The position numbers were made by a program, and so were the translations under genes. From positions 62,001 through 126,000 of the forward strand of contig NZ_JANQCD010000007.1 of the NCBI RefSeq assembly GCF_026672275.1: DNA of 64,000 nt, written 5' to 3'. Shown here one piece after another: positions 8,558 through 15,995 of this stretch. Position 1 is the first letter of the stretch, and each line of letters begins with the position of its first letter. The DNA comes from Marinifilum sp. D737 (lineage in GTDB: Bacteria; Bacteroidota; Bacteroidia; Bacteroidales; Marinifilaceae). The notes beneath the pieces were generated by a model. The model had not been told where the DNA came from. It was given only the letters and a program-made list of their open reading frames with translations, and did no database searches.

Positions 8558-9118
8558 TTAATCTAAAGACTCTATCAAATTAAGATCCCTTTTAAGCTTA
8601 TCTTTTTGCTCCGTGGACAACTTCTCATTAATAAGATACTGCAGAATTAGTTCTTTTAAAAAATGATCCTTAATATTTAACAGAAAGCCATAATCTTGTC
8701 CATCAGCATATCCATATTCTTCAAACTCCTGCTTTACAGAATTTCTAACATGCTCAATATATTCTTCAGCATTCATTTGAATTTTTCCTTTTTTACTATT
8801 CAAATCATCATCGAAATAGAAAATGGAATCAATAATATTTAAATACATTATTGGTTCAATACAATAGGTTCGATATTGATCTGCATTCCAACTTGGTTGT
8901 TCATTAATTGTGGCATAAAGACTATTCGCAATTCGAATATCAATATTGGCATGTTTTCTATACTCTATGATCATAGAATCTAAATCACTATGTGATAACA
9001 ACCTAATCTGACTACTTTGAACCTGTTCACTTTGCACTTGATCACGTCTAAACTTATTGTTATTGCAAGCAACTAATAAAACCATTACACTACAATACAT
9101 CCATCTATAATATTTCAT
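8558..9118 (-). CDS. Putative lipoprotein of unknown function
   Basis: A 186-residue protein whose N-terminus MKYYRWMYCSVMVLLVACNN is a lipoprotein signal with lipobox LVAC, so the mature protein starts at C18. The rest is polar and predicted helical (for example EYIEHVRNSVKQEFEEYGYA and EKLSTEQKDKLKRDLNLIE). I do not recognise a family. It stands alone on the minus strand, with the 21-bp array downstream and the citC terminator upstream. Confidence 0.6.
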   Translation of the reverse strand: MKYYRWMYCSVMVLLVACNNNKFRRDQVQSEQVQSSQIRLLSHSDLDSMIIEYRKHANIDIRIANSLYATINEQPSWNADQYRTYCIEPIMYLNIIDSIFYFDDDLNSKKGKIQMNAEEYIEHVRNSVKQEFEEYGYADGQDYGFLLNIKDHFLKELILQYLINEKLSTEQKDKLKRDLNLIESLD

Positions 9119-9187
9119 TTTATTTAGCTAATTTATTGTTCTGAAAATAAGAAGGTTTAATGTAAAAAAAATATTCTGCACATAAAA

Positions 9188-9217
9188 AAGCCTGGTATTT
9201 TTAATAATACCAGGCTT
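9188..9217 (-). terminator. Rho-independent terminator of the citrate lyase operon
   Basis: A perfect 12-bp stem (AAGCCTGGTATT / AATACCAGGCTT) with a 6-nt loop, followed on the minus strand by TTTTTTATG. It lies 33 bp past the citC stop codon and closes the cit operon. Confidence 0.9.
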
Positions 9218-9249
9218 CTATACTTTTAAATTCTATAAAAGAGCGTTTA

Positions 9250-10323
9250 TTAATGCCTTGAGATTGTATTTTTAATTTTTGTTCTTACTTCTAATGACTC
9301 ATCGGAAAGCAAGAAGTTCTTTGTAGAATTAGGAAGGAATTCCAGAACATCCTCCAATCTATCTTCTCGTATTGCTTGTCTAACTTTAGAAGCTGATATG
9401 TAATTATCTTCTCCTCCACAAGTAATTCTTGGTATTTCCAATAAATCAACACCATTGGTCGGAAGGTATTTTATCATCGCTTCGTTGTAAGCTGCAGTTA
9501 CCGGAGAGTACATCTCGGTACCAACATAACGCTTGTTGATATTCAAAACCGGAACAATATAACGTAAGAAGGTGATTACATCTAACTCAGCTTGTTTTGC
9601 AGAAATATCACATTCTTTTTCTTGTTTTAAGAAATAACATGGAAAAATGGTTCCTGATACCACATAATTTCCACCTTTTACCATCACAAGATTATCTACA
9701 TGTCCTAATTCTTCCTTTATTAACCTCCATCTAATATCGAAAGTAAACGAAGATCGATCTTCCTCAACAACAAAAAGATAAACCAACCTATTCTCTTTAC
9801 ATGCTTTCTCGATTAAATACTTGTGTCCATTGGTAAATGGATTACAGTTCACAACAACAGCTGCAATATCGCCAACGCTCACATCCTTCTTTACCGAACG
9901 CAAATAATCCTGGTAAGTTTTGATGTTTTCGTAACCAAATTCTAAAACAGAAAACAATGGTTCTGCAGTTGCAATCTCAGTAAAACCAAGTCCTTTAAAA
10001 ACCTCAAGGTTTCTAGGCTTTGTGTATACAAAAATATGCTTGTGTTCTTGAATTACAATATCGATAAGATGAGTTACAATTTGTGCAAAAGCAGCTCCTT
10101 CTCTAAATTTTGGCGCTACGGCAACATACTTTAAAACTCTCCCTTTATACGATCCTGTTCCGATAACCTCATCGTTTAGATTATACAGAATCATGGAATA
10201 ATCAACGTCGTGTTTATTGAAATCAAATCCCAATGGTTCCAAAAACTCAGAAACCAGTTTTATATCGAAGGGGTTCCTCAGATCCAAAGACTCTTCTCTG
10301 TAATCAGTATTTTCAACTCCCAT
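9250..10323 (-). CDS. citC: [Citrate (pro-3S)-lyase] ligase
   Basis: A 357-residue protein of usual CitC length. It acetylates the thiol of the citrate lyase acyl-carrier prosthetic group using acetate and ATP, which activates the enzyme. Residues about 40-120 look like a GNAT-type acetyltransferase fold (VAVAPKFREGAAFAQ), followed by a nucleotidyltransferase domain with NPFTNGHKYLIEKA (HxGH-type site, TNGH at 164-167) and a C-terminal ISASKVRQAI (ISxTxxR-type) motif. It is the last gene of the cit operon, 331 bp after citXG, and is followed directly by a strong terminator. The long gap suggests it could also have its own promoter. Confidence 0.93.
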   Translation of the reverse strand: MGVENTDYREESLDLRNPFDIKLVSEFLEPLGFDFNKHDVDYSMILYNLNDEVIGTGSYKGRVLKYVAVAPKFREGAAFAQIVTHLIDIVIQEHKHIFVYTKPRNLEVFKGLGFTEIATAEPLFSVLEFGYENIKTYQDYLRSVKKDVSVGDIAAVVVNCNPFTNGHKYLIEKACKENRLVYLFVVEEDRSSFTFDIRWRLIKEELGHVDNLVMVKGGNYVVSGTIFPCYFLKQEKECDISAKQAELDVITFLRYIVPVLNINKRYVGTEMYSPVTAAYNEAMIKYLPTNGVDLLEIPRITCGGEDNYISASKVRQAIREDRLEDVLEFLPNSTKNFLLSDESLEVRTKIKNTISRH

Positions 10324-10654
10324 ATTTTCCGTTAGTTTAGTTTTGTTAGGTGTGTGTATTATACCAACTAAAACACCAAATGATTAATATAAATCTCCAC
10401 TTTTCATCTGTAGCTGTACTAAAAAATACAACGTAACTCTGCTATGTTTTAATTTTTTAGTTTTCGCTACAAAAGAAAATTTCTATTTCAATCATTTAGA
10501 ATTTCAATTGGTATTAGTTTTTAAATCAACAGTCAATATTATTGGATTTTGTCAAATATCAATGCTTTTTTAATATGTTTCAGAGATATAAGAAGAATCC
10601 AAAATCATGATATATGTTATTTGTTTTATCTTAATGTTTTGTTATAAATGAAAA
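10324..10654. other. citXG-citC spacer, no gene
   Basis: A 331-bp AT-rich spacer inside the cit operon. It has no open frame of note and no TAnnTTTG box that I can identify on the minus strand. Its length is unusual for an operon interior and leaves room for a separate citC promoter. Confidence 0.4.
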
Positions 10655-12046
10655 TTAGGCATGTTGTTTATTTGCGGTAAAGATAAAATAAGAAACCGCT
10701 AACAAATCAGCCGAACCTCCCGGAGATATGTGATTCTTTTCACAGTAATGAATTAAATCCTTGTATAAAATTTCGAATTTTTCATTCTCGAAATTCAAAA
10801 ATGCTTCGTTGGCTTTTTGCTTTAATCCATCTAATACTTCAACACCTTTTCGATACAGAATATTACTATCGTCGTTATTGGCAATCAAAGCCAACAAGGC
10901 ATGGGTTAAAGATTTGTGCAGGATTTTATCATCGGTGCGCTGCTTGTTCTGTAAATGGGATTCCAAAACCGGAATTGCATGCTGAAATACACTTGGTAAA
11001 CCCGCCTGTATTTCACCACGAATGCCTTGTCCCTTCGTTCCATATTTCTCGAAACAAACTTCACCATGCGTGAGGCTTTCATTATACAATTTTCTGCCCA
11101 ACTCTCGCTCCACCAAATTGCCATTTAAATCTTTAATCAGATCGACAAAAGTTTGATAGGAAAAACTTCTTTTTGCGATTAGATACGCACTCACAAACAA
11201 AGAAAATCCCAATAAAAAGATTGCTCCTTTGTGTGTGTTTATCCCATTGGTTTCATGAAACATATCTTCTTCCATGAGCAAACCAATTCGGCGCAATTCA
11301 GGAAGAGCTTTTTTTAAATCATCATTTGTATAGGAAAAACCATACTCAGCGATCTCCTTAAAGTAAACCGATAAAACCGATGCGGAATCAATAAAAGTAG
11401 AAAAGTCCATATCATCATGCGAACCATTGGAATTCCGATCCACCAAACCTGGTTTAGGCGACAATGCCACCTCGTGCAATAAAGATTTTAAAGCACTCGA
11501 TGCTAAACTTTTGCAAACCTCAGCTTTCCTTATCTCGGATAGATATCGGTCGATATCCTTATCAATCTTTTGACGAATATCGGCATAAGAATGATTCTGT
11601 TCTCGCATACATACCAAAGCGGGCTTTTCGTTGCAGAAATAACACAACTTTGCCTTACCCGAAGATACCGGACCTCCTTTGGAATTGGTAATATCCACAT
11701 CCAGCAAACGACCCAAAGAATGTGTTTCCTCGAACTTTTCGGAGATTTCTTTTATTTCATTGATTGAATAGGTGCTCTCAAAAAGAGGAACCAAATAAAA
11801 ATCACCAGCTGCATCTACAGCACAGTATTCTTGCTTTGAATCAATCAATACCCTATGCGATAACAGGTGGCGTTTTAGTTCAGCCAATACCTGTTTAAAA
11901 CAAGAATGAATTCTATCATCAGACTTTGGAAATCCTGGAATATTCAAGTTCAAGCTTAAAGATGCCTGTCCAGACTCTGAAACTCCTTTTCGCAAAACAG
12001 ATCTTAGGTCTCTTGCTTTTAATATTTTCCCCAACACATCACTCAT
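10655..12046 (-). CDS. citXG: Bifunctional CitX-CitG: apo-citrate lyase phosphoribosyl-dephospho-CoA transferase / triphosphoribosyl-dephospho-CoA synthase
   Basis: A 463-residue fusion of two cofactor-building enzymes for citrate lyase. Residues about 1-170 match CitX (KILKARDLRSVLRKGV at the start), which loads the prosthetic group onto CitD. Residues about 180-463 match CitG, which makes 2'-(5''-triphosphoribosyl)-3'-dephospho-CoA from ATP and dephospho-CoA; motifs include ALSPKPGLVDRNSNGSHDDM, NTHKGAIFLLG and the C-terminal SPGGSADLLAVSYF. The fused form exists in several lineages; E. coli has separate proteins. It lies 88 bp after citF, with a hairpin between them, and 331 bp before citC. 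Confidence 0.92.
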   Translation of the reverse strand: MSDVLGKILKARDLRSVLRKGVSESGQASLSLNLNIPGFPKSDDRIHSCFKQVLAELKRHLLSHRVLIDSKQEYCAVDAAGDFYLVPLFESTYSINEIKEISEKFEETHSLGRLLDVDITNSKGGPVSSGKAKLCYFCNEKPALVCMREQNHSYADIRQKIDKDIDRYLSEIRKAEVCKSLASSALKSLLHEVALSPKPGLVDRNSNGSHDDMDFSTFIDSASVLSVYFKEIAEYGFSYTNDDLKKALPELRRIGLLMEEDMFHETNGINTHKGAIFLLGFSLFVSAYLIAKRSFSYQTFVDLIKDLNGNLVERELGRKLYNESLTHGEVCFEKYGTKGQGIRGEIQAGLPSVFQHAIPVLESHLQNKQRTDDKILHKSLTHALLALIANNDDSNILYRKGVEVLDGLKQKANEAFLNFENEKFEILYKDLIHYCEKNHISPGGSADLLAVSYFIFTANKQHA

Positions 12047-12078
12047 TCCTGTAAATCTCTTTAAAGATTTATAAAATT

Positions 12079-12110
12079 ACACCCTAAAAGTAAAATTACA
12101 ATTAGGGTGT
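12079..12110 (-). other. Intercistronic hairpin between citF and citXG
   Basis: ACACCCTAA (12079-12087) pairs with TTAGGGTGT (12102-12110), a 9-bp perfect stem around a 14-nt loop, lying 25 bp past the citF stop and 33 bp before the citXG start. On the minus strand it is followed by AATTTTAT, a weak T-tract. It may partly attenuate transcription or protect the citDEF message so that the catalytic subunits outnumber the cofactor enzymes. This role is inferred. Confidence 0.5.
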
Positions 12111-12134
12111 ACTTTTCTTTATATCAACTATCTG

Positions 12135-13694
12135 TTAAGATAGATTTTCAACATTGTGAATCACATCAATAATGGTACCATCGCGATATTCAACCAAAGC
12201 AACAATTTTATCGCCCAATTGTTTTTCCGCTGGAACACCAGTCATTGCATCTACTTCTTTCTTCAAATCATTAATGTCAACAACTTTAACACCTGCTTTC
12301 TTCAATGCAGCTGCAAGATTTGGTTTGGAAGGATTTACACAAACTCCACGTTCTGTAACAATCACGTCAACACTTTCACCTGGAGTAACAATTGTGTGAA
12401 CACGATCTTTCACGATTGGCAAACGACCACGGAAAGAAGGACAAACAATCACACTTAGGTTTGCACCTGAAGCTGTATCAGAGTGACCTCCGGAAGCTCC
12501 ACGAATTTCACCTGATGAACCAGTGATTACATTTACATTAAAATCAACATCAACTTCCAAAGCACCAAGCACAACTACATCCAATTTGTTTGTCATTGCA
12601 CCACAGTTGTTAGGGTTCGCATATTGATCACATGTAATTTCGATATGCTGTGGGTTGTTCAATACAGAAGTACTTACTGCTGCATCAAAAGACTGTACAT
12701 CAAAAATTGCCTGAAACAATCCTTCGTTTAACATGTCAACACCGTAAGAAGTAACACCACCAATCATGAAGCTACCTTTGATGTCTTTGCGTTTCATATC
12801 TTCTCGAAGGAATTTGGCTACAGCCAAAGAAGCACCACCCGCTCCCACCTGGAACGACATGCCATCTTTGAACAAGCCAGAATGCTCAATAACCGTTGCA
12901 GCAATACGAGCAATACGTAAATCCATTGGAGATTTTGTAATACGAGTAGTACCTGATGCAATCTTAGTAGCATCACCAATGCTATCAACCTTTACAACGT
13001 GGTCAACAAAGTGCTGACGAATTGAACCAGGAACACATGGATAATCTACGAGGTTATCAGTTACAATAATTACATTTTTAGAGTAACGAGCATCAATATC
13101 GGCATATCCCATAGAACCAAAAGCAGATGGTCCGTGAGCTCCGGTAGCATTACCTTCCTCATCGGCAGCAGAAGCAGCCAAAACAGACAAATCTGGTTTG
13201 ATACGTCCGGTCAAGATATCTCTAACACGACCACCATGAGAGTGAATAATTGCAGGATGCTTTAATTTACCCATTGAGATAATTTCACCCAAACGACCAC
13301 GAATACCTGAAGAGAAAATTCTGGTAATCATTCCTTTCTCAACATAAGGAACCAATCCATCGTGAGCAGATGTTAATGAAGAAGAAGCCAAAGTAATGTC
13401 TTTGATTCCCATTTCATCTAAAATTTCGATGGTTTGCATCAAAACTCCATCTCCTCCACGTAGGTGGTGATGAAATGTAACAGTCATTCCATCGAAAGGA
13501 TTACATTTTTGAACTGCTTCTTTTAAATCGCCACACAATTTTGAAGTATGAGCTTTTTTTGCTTTTAATGTTCGAACAATATTAGTTGATGGAATCTCAT
13601 CACCAATAATGCTTTCCCATACGCCCTGGAAAGGTTTTAACTCACCAAGACCTTCTATATATTCAGGAATTTCAACTCCTAATGCGTTCTTCAT
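12135..13694 (-). CDS. citF: Citrate lyase alpha subunit (citrate:acetyl-ACP transferase)
   Basis: A 519-residue protein of normal CitF length. The alpha subunit swaps the acetyl group on the CitD carrier for citrate, forming citryl-ACP. Typical motifs are MTVTFHHHLRGGDGVLMQTI near residue 70, HGGRVRDILTGRIKPD near 150, and the glycine-rich ITGSSGEIRGASGGHSDTA near 385 with conserved FRGRLPIVKDRVHTIVTPGE beyond it. It is the third gene of citD-citE-citF, 43 bp after citE, all on the minus strand. Confidence 0.96.
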   Translation of the reverse strand: MKNALGVEIPEYIEGLGELKPFQGVWESIIGDEIPSTNIVRTLKAKKAHTSKLCGDLKEAVQKCNPFDGMTVTFHHHLRGGDGVLMQTIEILDEMGIKDITLASSSLTSAHDGLVPYVEKGMITRIFSSGIRGRLGEIISMGKLKHPAIIHSHGGRVRDILTGRIKPDLSVLAASAADEEGNATGAHGPSAFGSMGYADIDARYSKNVIIVTDNLVDYPCVPGSIRQHFVDHVVKVDSIGDATKIASGTTRITKSPMDLRIARIAATVIEHSGLFKDGMSFQVGAGGASLAVAKFLREDMKRKDIKGSFMIGGVTSYGVDMLNEGLFQAIFDVQSFDAAVSTSVLNNPQHIEITCDQYANPNNCGAMTNKLDVVVLGALEVDVDFNVNVITGSSGEIRGASGGHSDTASGANLSVIVCPSFRGRLPIVKDRVHTIVTPGESVDVIVTERGVCVNPSKPNLAAALKKAGVKVVDINDLKKEVDAMTGVPAEKQLGDKIVALVEYRDGTIIDVIHNVENLS

Positions 13695-13737
13695 TTTGTT
13701 TCTTTATTAGTATCAATTTTGTAAACAGGAATAACTG

Positions 13738-14637
13738 TTAACTTGCAACCGACTCTTCGATTTCTTTTAAATCGATATTGGCATATTCAAGAACAGTAAT
13801 TGCTCTCTGAACAACAGGAGCATCAACCATTTTTCCGTCAATTGCAAATACTCCAATACCAGCGTTTTTATTTCGAATAAATTCTGAATAAACACGGTAA
13901 GCTTTTCTTACCTCATTTTCGGTTGGGTTAAACACTTCGTGTACACCATCTACCTGACGAGGATTGATCAATGCTTTTCCTGCGAAACCAATCTTTTTAA
14001 TGTACTCAGTTTCTTCACGAAGACCTTCCTCATCGTTAACATCAGCAAAAACGGTATCCAAAACATCTAAACCGTGTGCTTTACCTGCCATTACAATACG
14101 CTTACGAGCATAATCAATACCTACTCCATCAGGAGTTTTTACGATACCCATATCTGCAGTTAAATCCTGACCTCCAATTGTAATTGCATCAATTCGCGGA
14201 TCAGCACCTGCAATTTCGTATACATTTGCAACACCTTTAGCTGTTTCGATCATTACATGGATTGTCATGGTCGGCTTCTTAATTCCATGTTCTTTTTCGA
14301 TTCTACGAACCTCTTTCATGAAATCTTTCACATCCTGAACCGACTCAGTTTTTGGGAATCTGATATTATCAGGCTGCAATGGTACAATTTCTTCCAAGTC
14401 TGCCAATCCAAAAGGAGTATGCATGTTGTTTACACGCACGCAAACTTCTGTATCGTAAAATTCAACGGTTTGTAACATGTTACGAACCAAGATTCTTGCA
14501 GCATCTTTTTGGTTCAATGCCACGGCATCTTCCAAATCTAACAATACTGCATCGCAACCATAAACTCCGGCTTGTTGAATCATTGCAGGATTATTTCCCG
14601 GAATGTACAACATTGATCTTCTTTTCTTTCTAGCCAT
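13738..14637 (-). CDS. citE: Citrate lyase beta subunit (citryl-ACP oxaloacetate-lyase)
   Basis: A 299-residue HpcH/HpaI-aldolase-family protein of usual CitE length. It cleaves citryl-ACP to oxaloacetate and acetyl-ACP. The N-terminus RRSMLYIPGNNPAMIQQA and the motifs LLDLEDAVALNQK, VCVRVNNMHTPFG and MIETAKGVANVYEIA are family features; E and D residues here bind the metal. Its ATG overlaps the citD stop by one base (TAATG), indicating translational coupling with the carrier subunit. Confidence 0.96.
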   Translation of the reverse strand: MARKKRRSMLYIPGNNPAMIQQAGVYGCDAVLLDLEDAVALNQKDAARILVRNMLQTVEFYDTEVCVRVNNMHTPFGLADLEEIVPLQPDNIRFPKTESVQDVKDFMKEVRRIEKEHGIKKPTMTIHVMIETAKGVANVYEIAGADPRIDAITIGGQDLTADMGIVKTPDGVGIDYARKRIVMAGKAHGLDVLDTVFADVNDEEGLREETEYIKKIGFAGKALINPRQVDGVHEVFNPTENEVRKAYRVYSEFIRNKNAGIGVFAIDGKMVDAPVVQRAITVLEYANIDLKEIEESVAS

Positions 14638-14924
14638 TACATTGTACCCTCCTGAATACCTAAAGAACGTTTAACAGCAGCTTCAACTCTAGCCTTAATT
14701 GTTGGCGTTAGAGCTCCCTTATCTTTTGCAATCAGGTGTACATTCTGGATATCCAAATCATCCAAAACCTGATTAATTGTATTTTTGATATCATCTTCGA
14801 ACTGCAACATCACAGTAGATGAGATATCAATTTGGCGACCGGCTTCCTCTGATACAGGTTCGATCAAGACCATGATATCGCTTGATTCGAAAGTTCCGGC
14901 TTGCGCTTTAAACTTAGGTGTCAT
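14637..14924 (-). CDS. citD: Citrate lyase gamma subunit (acyl carrier protein)
   Basis: A 95-residue acyl carrier, the usual CitD size. The sequence AGTFESSDIMVLIEP contains S14, the serine that carries the phosphoribosyl-dephospho-CoA prosthetic group in known CitD proteins. It is the first gene of the operon and overlaps citE by one base. A near-consensus promoter lies 53-83 bp upstream. The operon has no citrate transporter or oxaloacetate decarboxylase gene in the window, so uptake must be encoded elsewhere. Confidence 0.95.
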   Translation of the reverse strand: MTPKFKAQAGTFESSDIMVLIEPVSEEAGRQIDISSTVMLQFEDDIKNTINQVLDDLDIQNVHLIAKDKGALTPTIKARVEAAVKRSLGIQEGTM

Positions 14925-14976
14925 TGTTAATGATATTAGTTTAATTATTCCGTAAGAATTATAATAATTGATTTTG

Positions 14977-15007
14977 CAAATTTTAATGTCTTTCGATAGA
15001 AATCAAA
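14977..15007 (-). promoter_or_regulatory. Promoter of the citrate lyase operon
   Basis: On the minus strand TTTG (15004-15007) is followed by exactly 19 bp and then AAAATTTG (14977-14984). This matches the Bacteroidota pattern TTTG-N19-TAnnTTTG at all but one base. It lies 53 bp upstream of the citD ATG. Confidence 0.65.
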
Positions 15008-15076
15008 GCACTTTTAAAGATTTTTGTAGTTAATTACTTACTGTTATAAAACACAATCAGGAAACGATTGCATATC

Positions 15077-15095
15077 AGCCTGTTATTAACAGGCT
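15077..15095. other. Short perfect hairpin upstream of the cit promoter
   Basis: AGCCTGTT-ATT-AACAGGCT is a perfect 8-bp inverted repeat centred about 80 bp upstream of the -33 element of the cit promoter. Without a T-run it is more like a regulator-binding site than a terminator. No regulator gene is adjacent. Confidence 0.35.
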
Positions 15096-15240
15096 ATTCT
15101 TTGTAAGTATTTACATTTCTTACTATTCGCATAATTAAACAGGTAATTATTTTTTCGATTAAACATGAAAAATCATTATTTATCCTTCATAAATGTATGT
15201 TACTTATCAATTTAAGCTGGAAATATTATACATCCGAACA

Positions 15241-15345
15241 AAACAACAAAGGCTTCGCGAATGCGAAGCCTTAATTGTTAGTGATTAGTTAGTGGTTAGA
15301 TTTTACTTGTCTAACAACAAGAAAATCAATTGTGTGATTAGTAAA
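15241..15345 (-). ncRNA. Candidate small RNA (minus strand) with complementary repeat motif
   Basis: Read on the minus strand, a promoter-like TACCATTTGTA (15348-15358, one base longer than TAnnTTTG) is followed by about 100 nt that end in a perfect 10-bp GC-rich hairpin (15250-15273, loop GAAT on the plus strand) and TTTGTTGTTTTG. No open frame is present. The segment 15278-15301 is the reverse complement of the TTAGTGGTTAGA motif found in the plus-strand candidates at 15.7, 29.6 and 29.8 kb, so this RNA could pair with them. Alternatively the hairpin is a lone terminator and the motif a chance low-complexity match. Confidence 0.4.
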
Positions 15346-15740
15346 GTTACAAATGGTAATTGTGTTTACTTTTTAAATACGCCACAATATAAGTTTAATT
15401 TTTCTATTTCCGCAAACGTTTTCTAAAAAATTATTCACTGCATTTTTTATTTTTATTTATTCTTTATCTCCAAAAATTAGTCGTCAGTTTTTAAGTATCT
15501 ATTAAAGAAATATTTCCGTTAACACTTCCTATTCTAACATTTTCAGAAAAAACTGCACATCATATTCTTCATCTGTATATTTTTCTTGTTAAGGTCAGGT
15601 AGAAGCTGCAAGGTCAAAATAATCATTGACGTATGTGTTTAATCATGCTCGCTTCATTCAATCCATAAAATTTAACCAGCGATTAATTCTTTTAGCATAT
15701 CATTAATCTACAATTAAGCCAAAAATTAAGAAGCTCAAAC

Positions 15741-15886
15741 TAATTTTGTATTGTAAGAATAAATGAATTGATCGTTTAAAGATTAGGTTAGTATAATTAG
15801 TTTAGAGTTAGCTTAAACTGTTCCACACAAACAGTTTCGATTGAAAGTGAGAATAGCCCTGTACCACAACATGGGCTATTTTTATT
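15741..15886 (+). ncRNA. Candidate small RNA (family member A)
   Basis: An exact -7 box TAATTTTG (15741-15748) is followed by TATTGTA, as in the two candidates at 29.6-29.9 kb. The transcript (starting about 15755) would carry GATTAGGTTAGTATAATTAG (15781-15800), then an 8-bp hairpin AAACTGTT/AACAGTTT (15815-15837), then a terminator hairpin AATAGCCC/GGGCTATT (15852-15880) with TTTATT. There is no open frame. Length would be about 130 nt. It lies in a gene-free kilobase between the cit promoter and the ADP-dependent kinase. Confidence 0.55.
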
Positions 15887-15935
15887 GAACGTGAATTCGA
15901 CGTAAAATTCCATCCACAGGAAGTTATTTACAAAA

Positions 15936-15975
15936 AAAAAGGAGCAATTAGGTATCAACCCAAAAACTCCTTTTT
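15936..15975 (-). terminator. Terminator of the ADP-dependent kinase gene
   Basis: AAAAAGGAG (15936-15944) pairs with CTCCTTTTT (15967-15975), a 9-bp stem with a 22-nt loop. The minus strand continues with T residues, 21 bp past the kinase stop. The plus strand has a weaker T-tract, so it may act in both directions. Confidence 0.65.
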
Positions 15976-15995
15976 ATTGACAATTATATTTTTAT

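Noticed and set aside
9188-9217. Long perfect hairpins (9188, 15250, 23131, 62614 and others) as mobile-element ends
   Set aside because: Each lies 10-40 bp from a stop codon and is followed by a T-run on the right strand, so they are ordinary terminators.
12156-12458. A plus-strand 100-residue frame opposite citF
   Set aside because: It is the antisense shadow of a strongly conserved gene, with low-complexity Asn/Thr-rich content and no promoter or homology.
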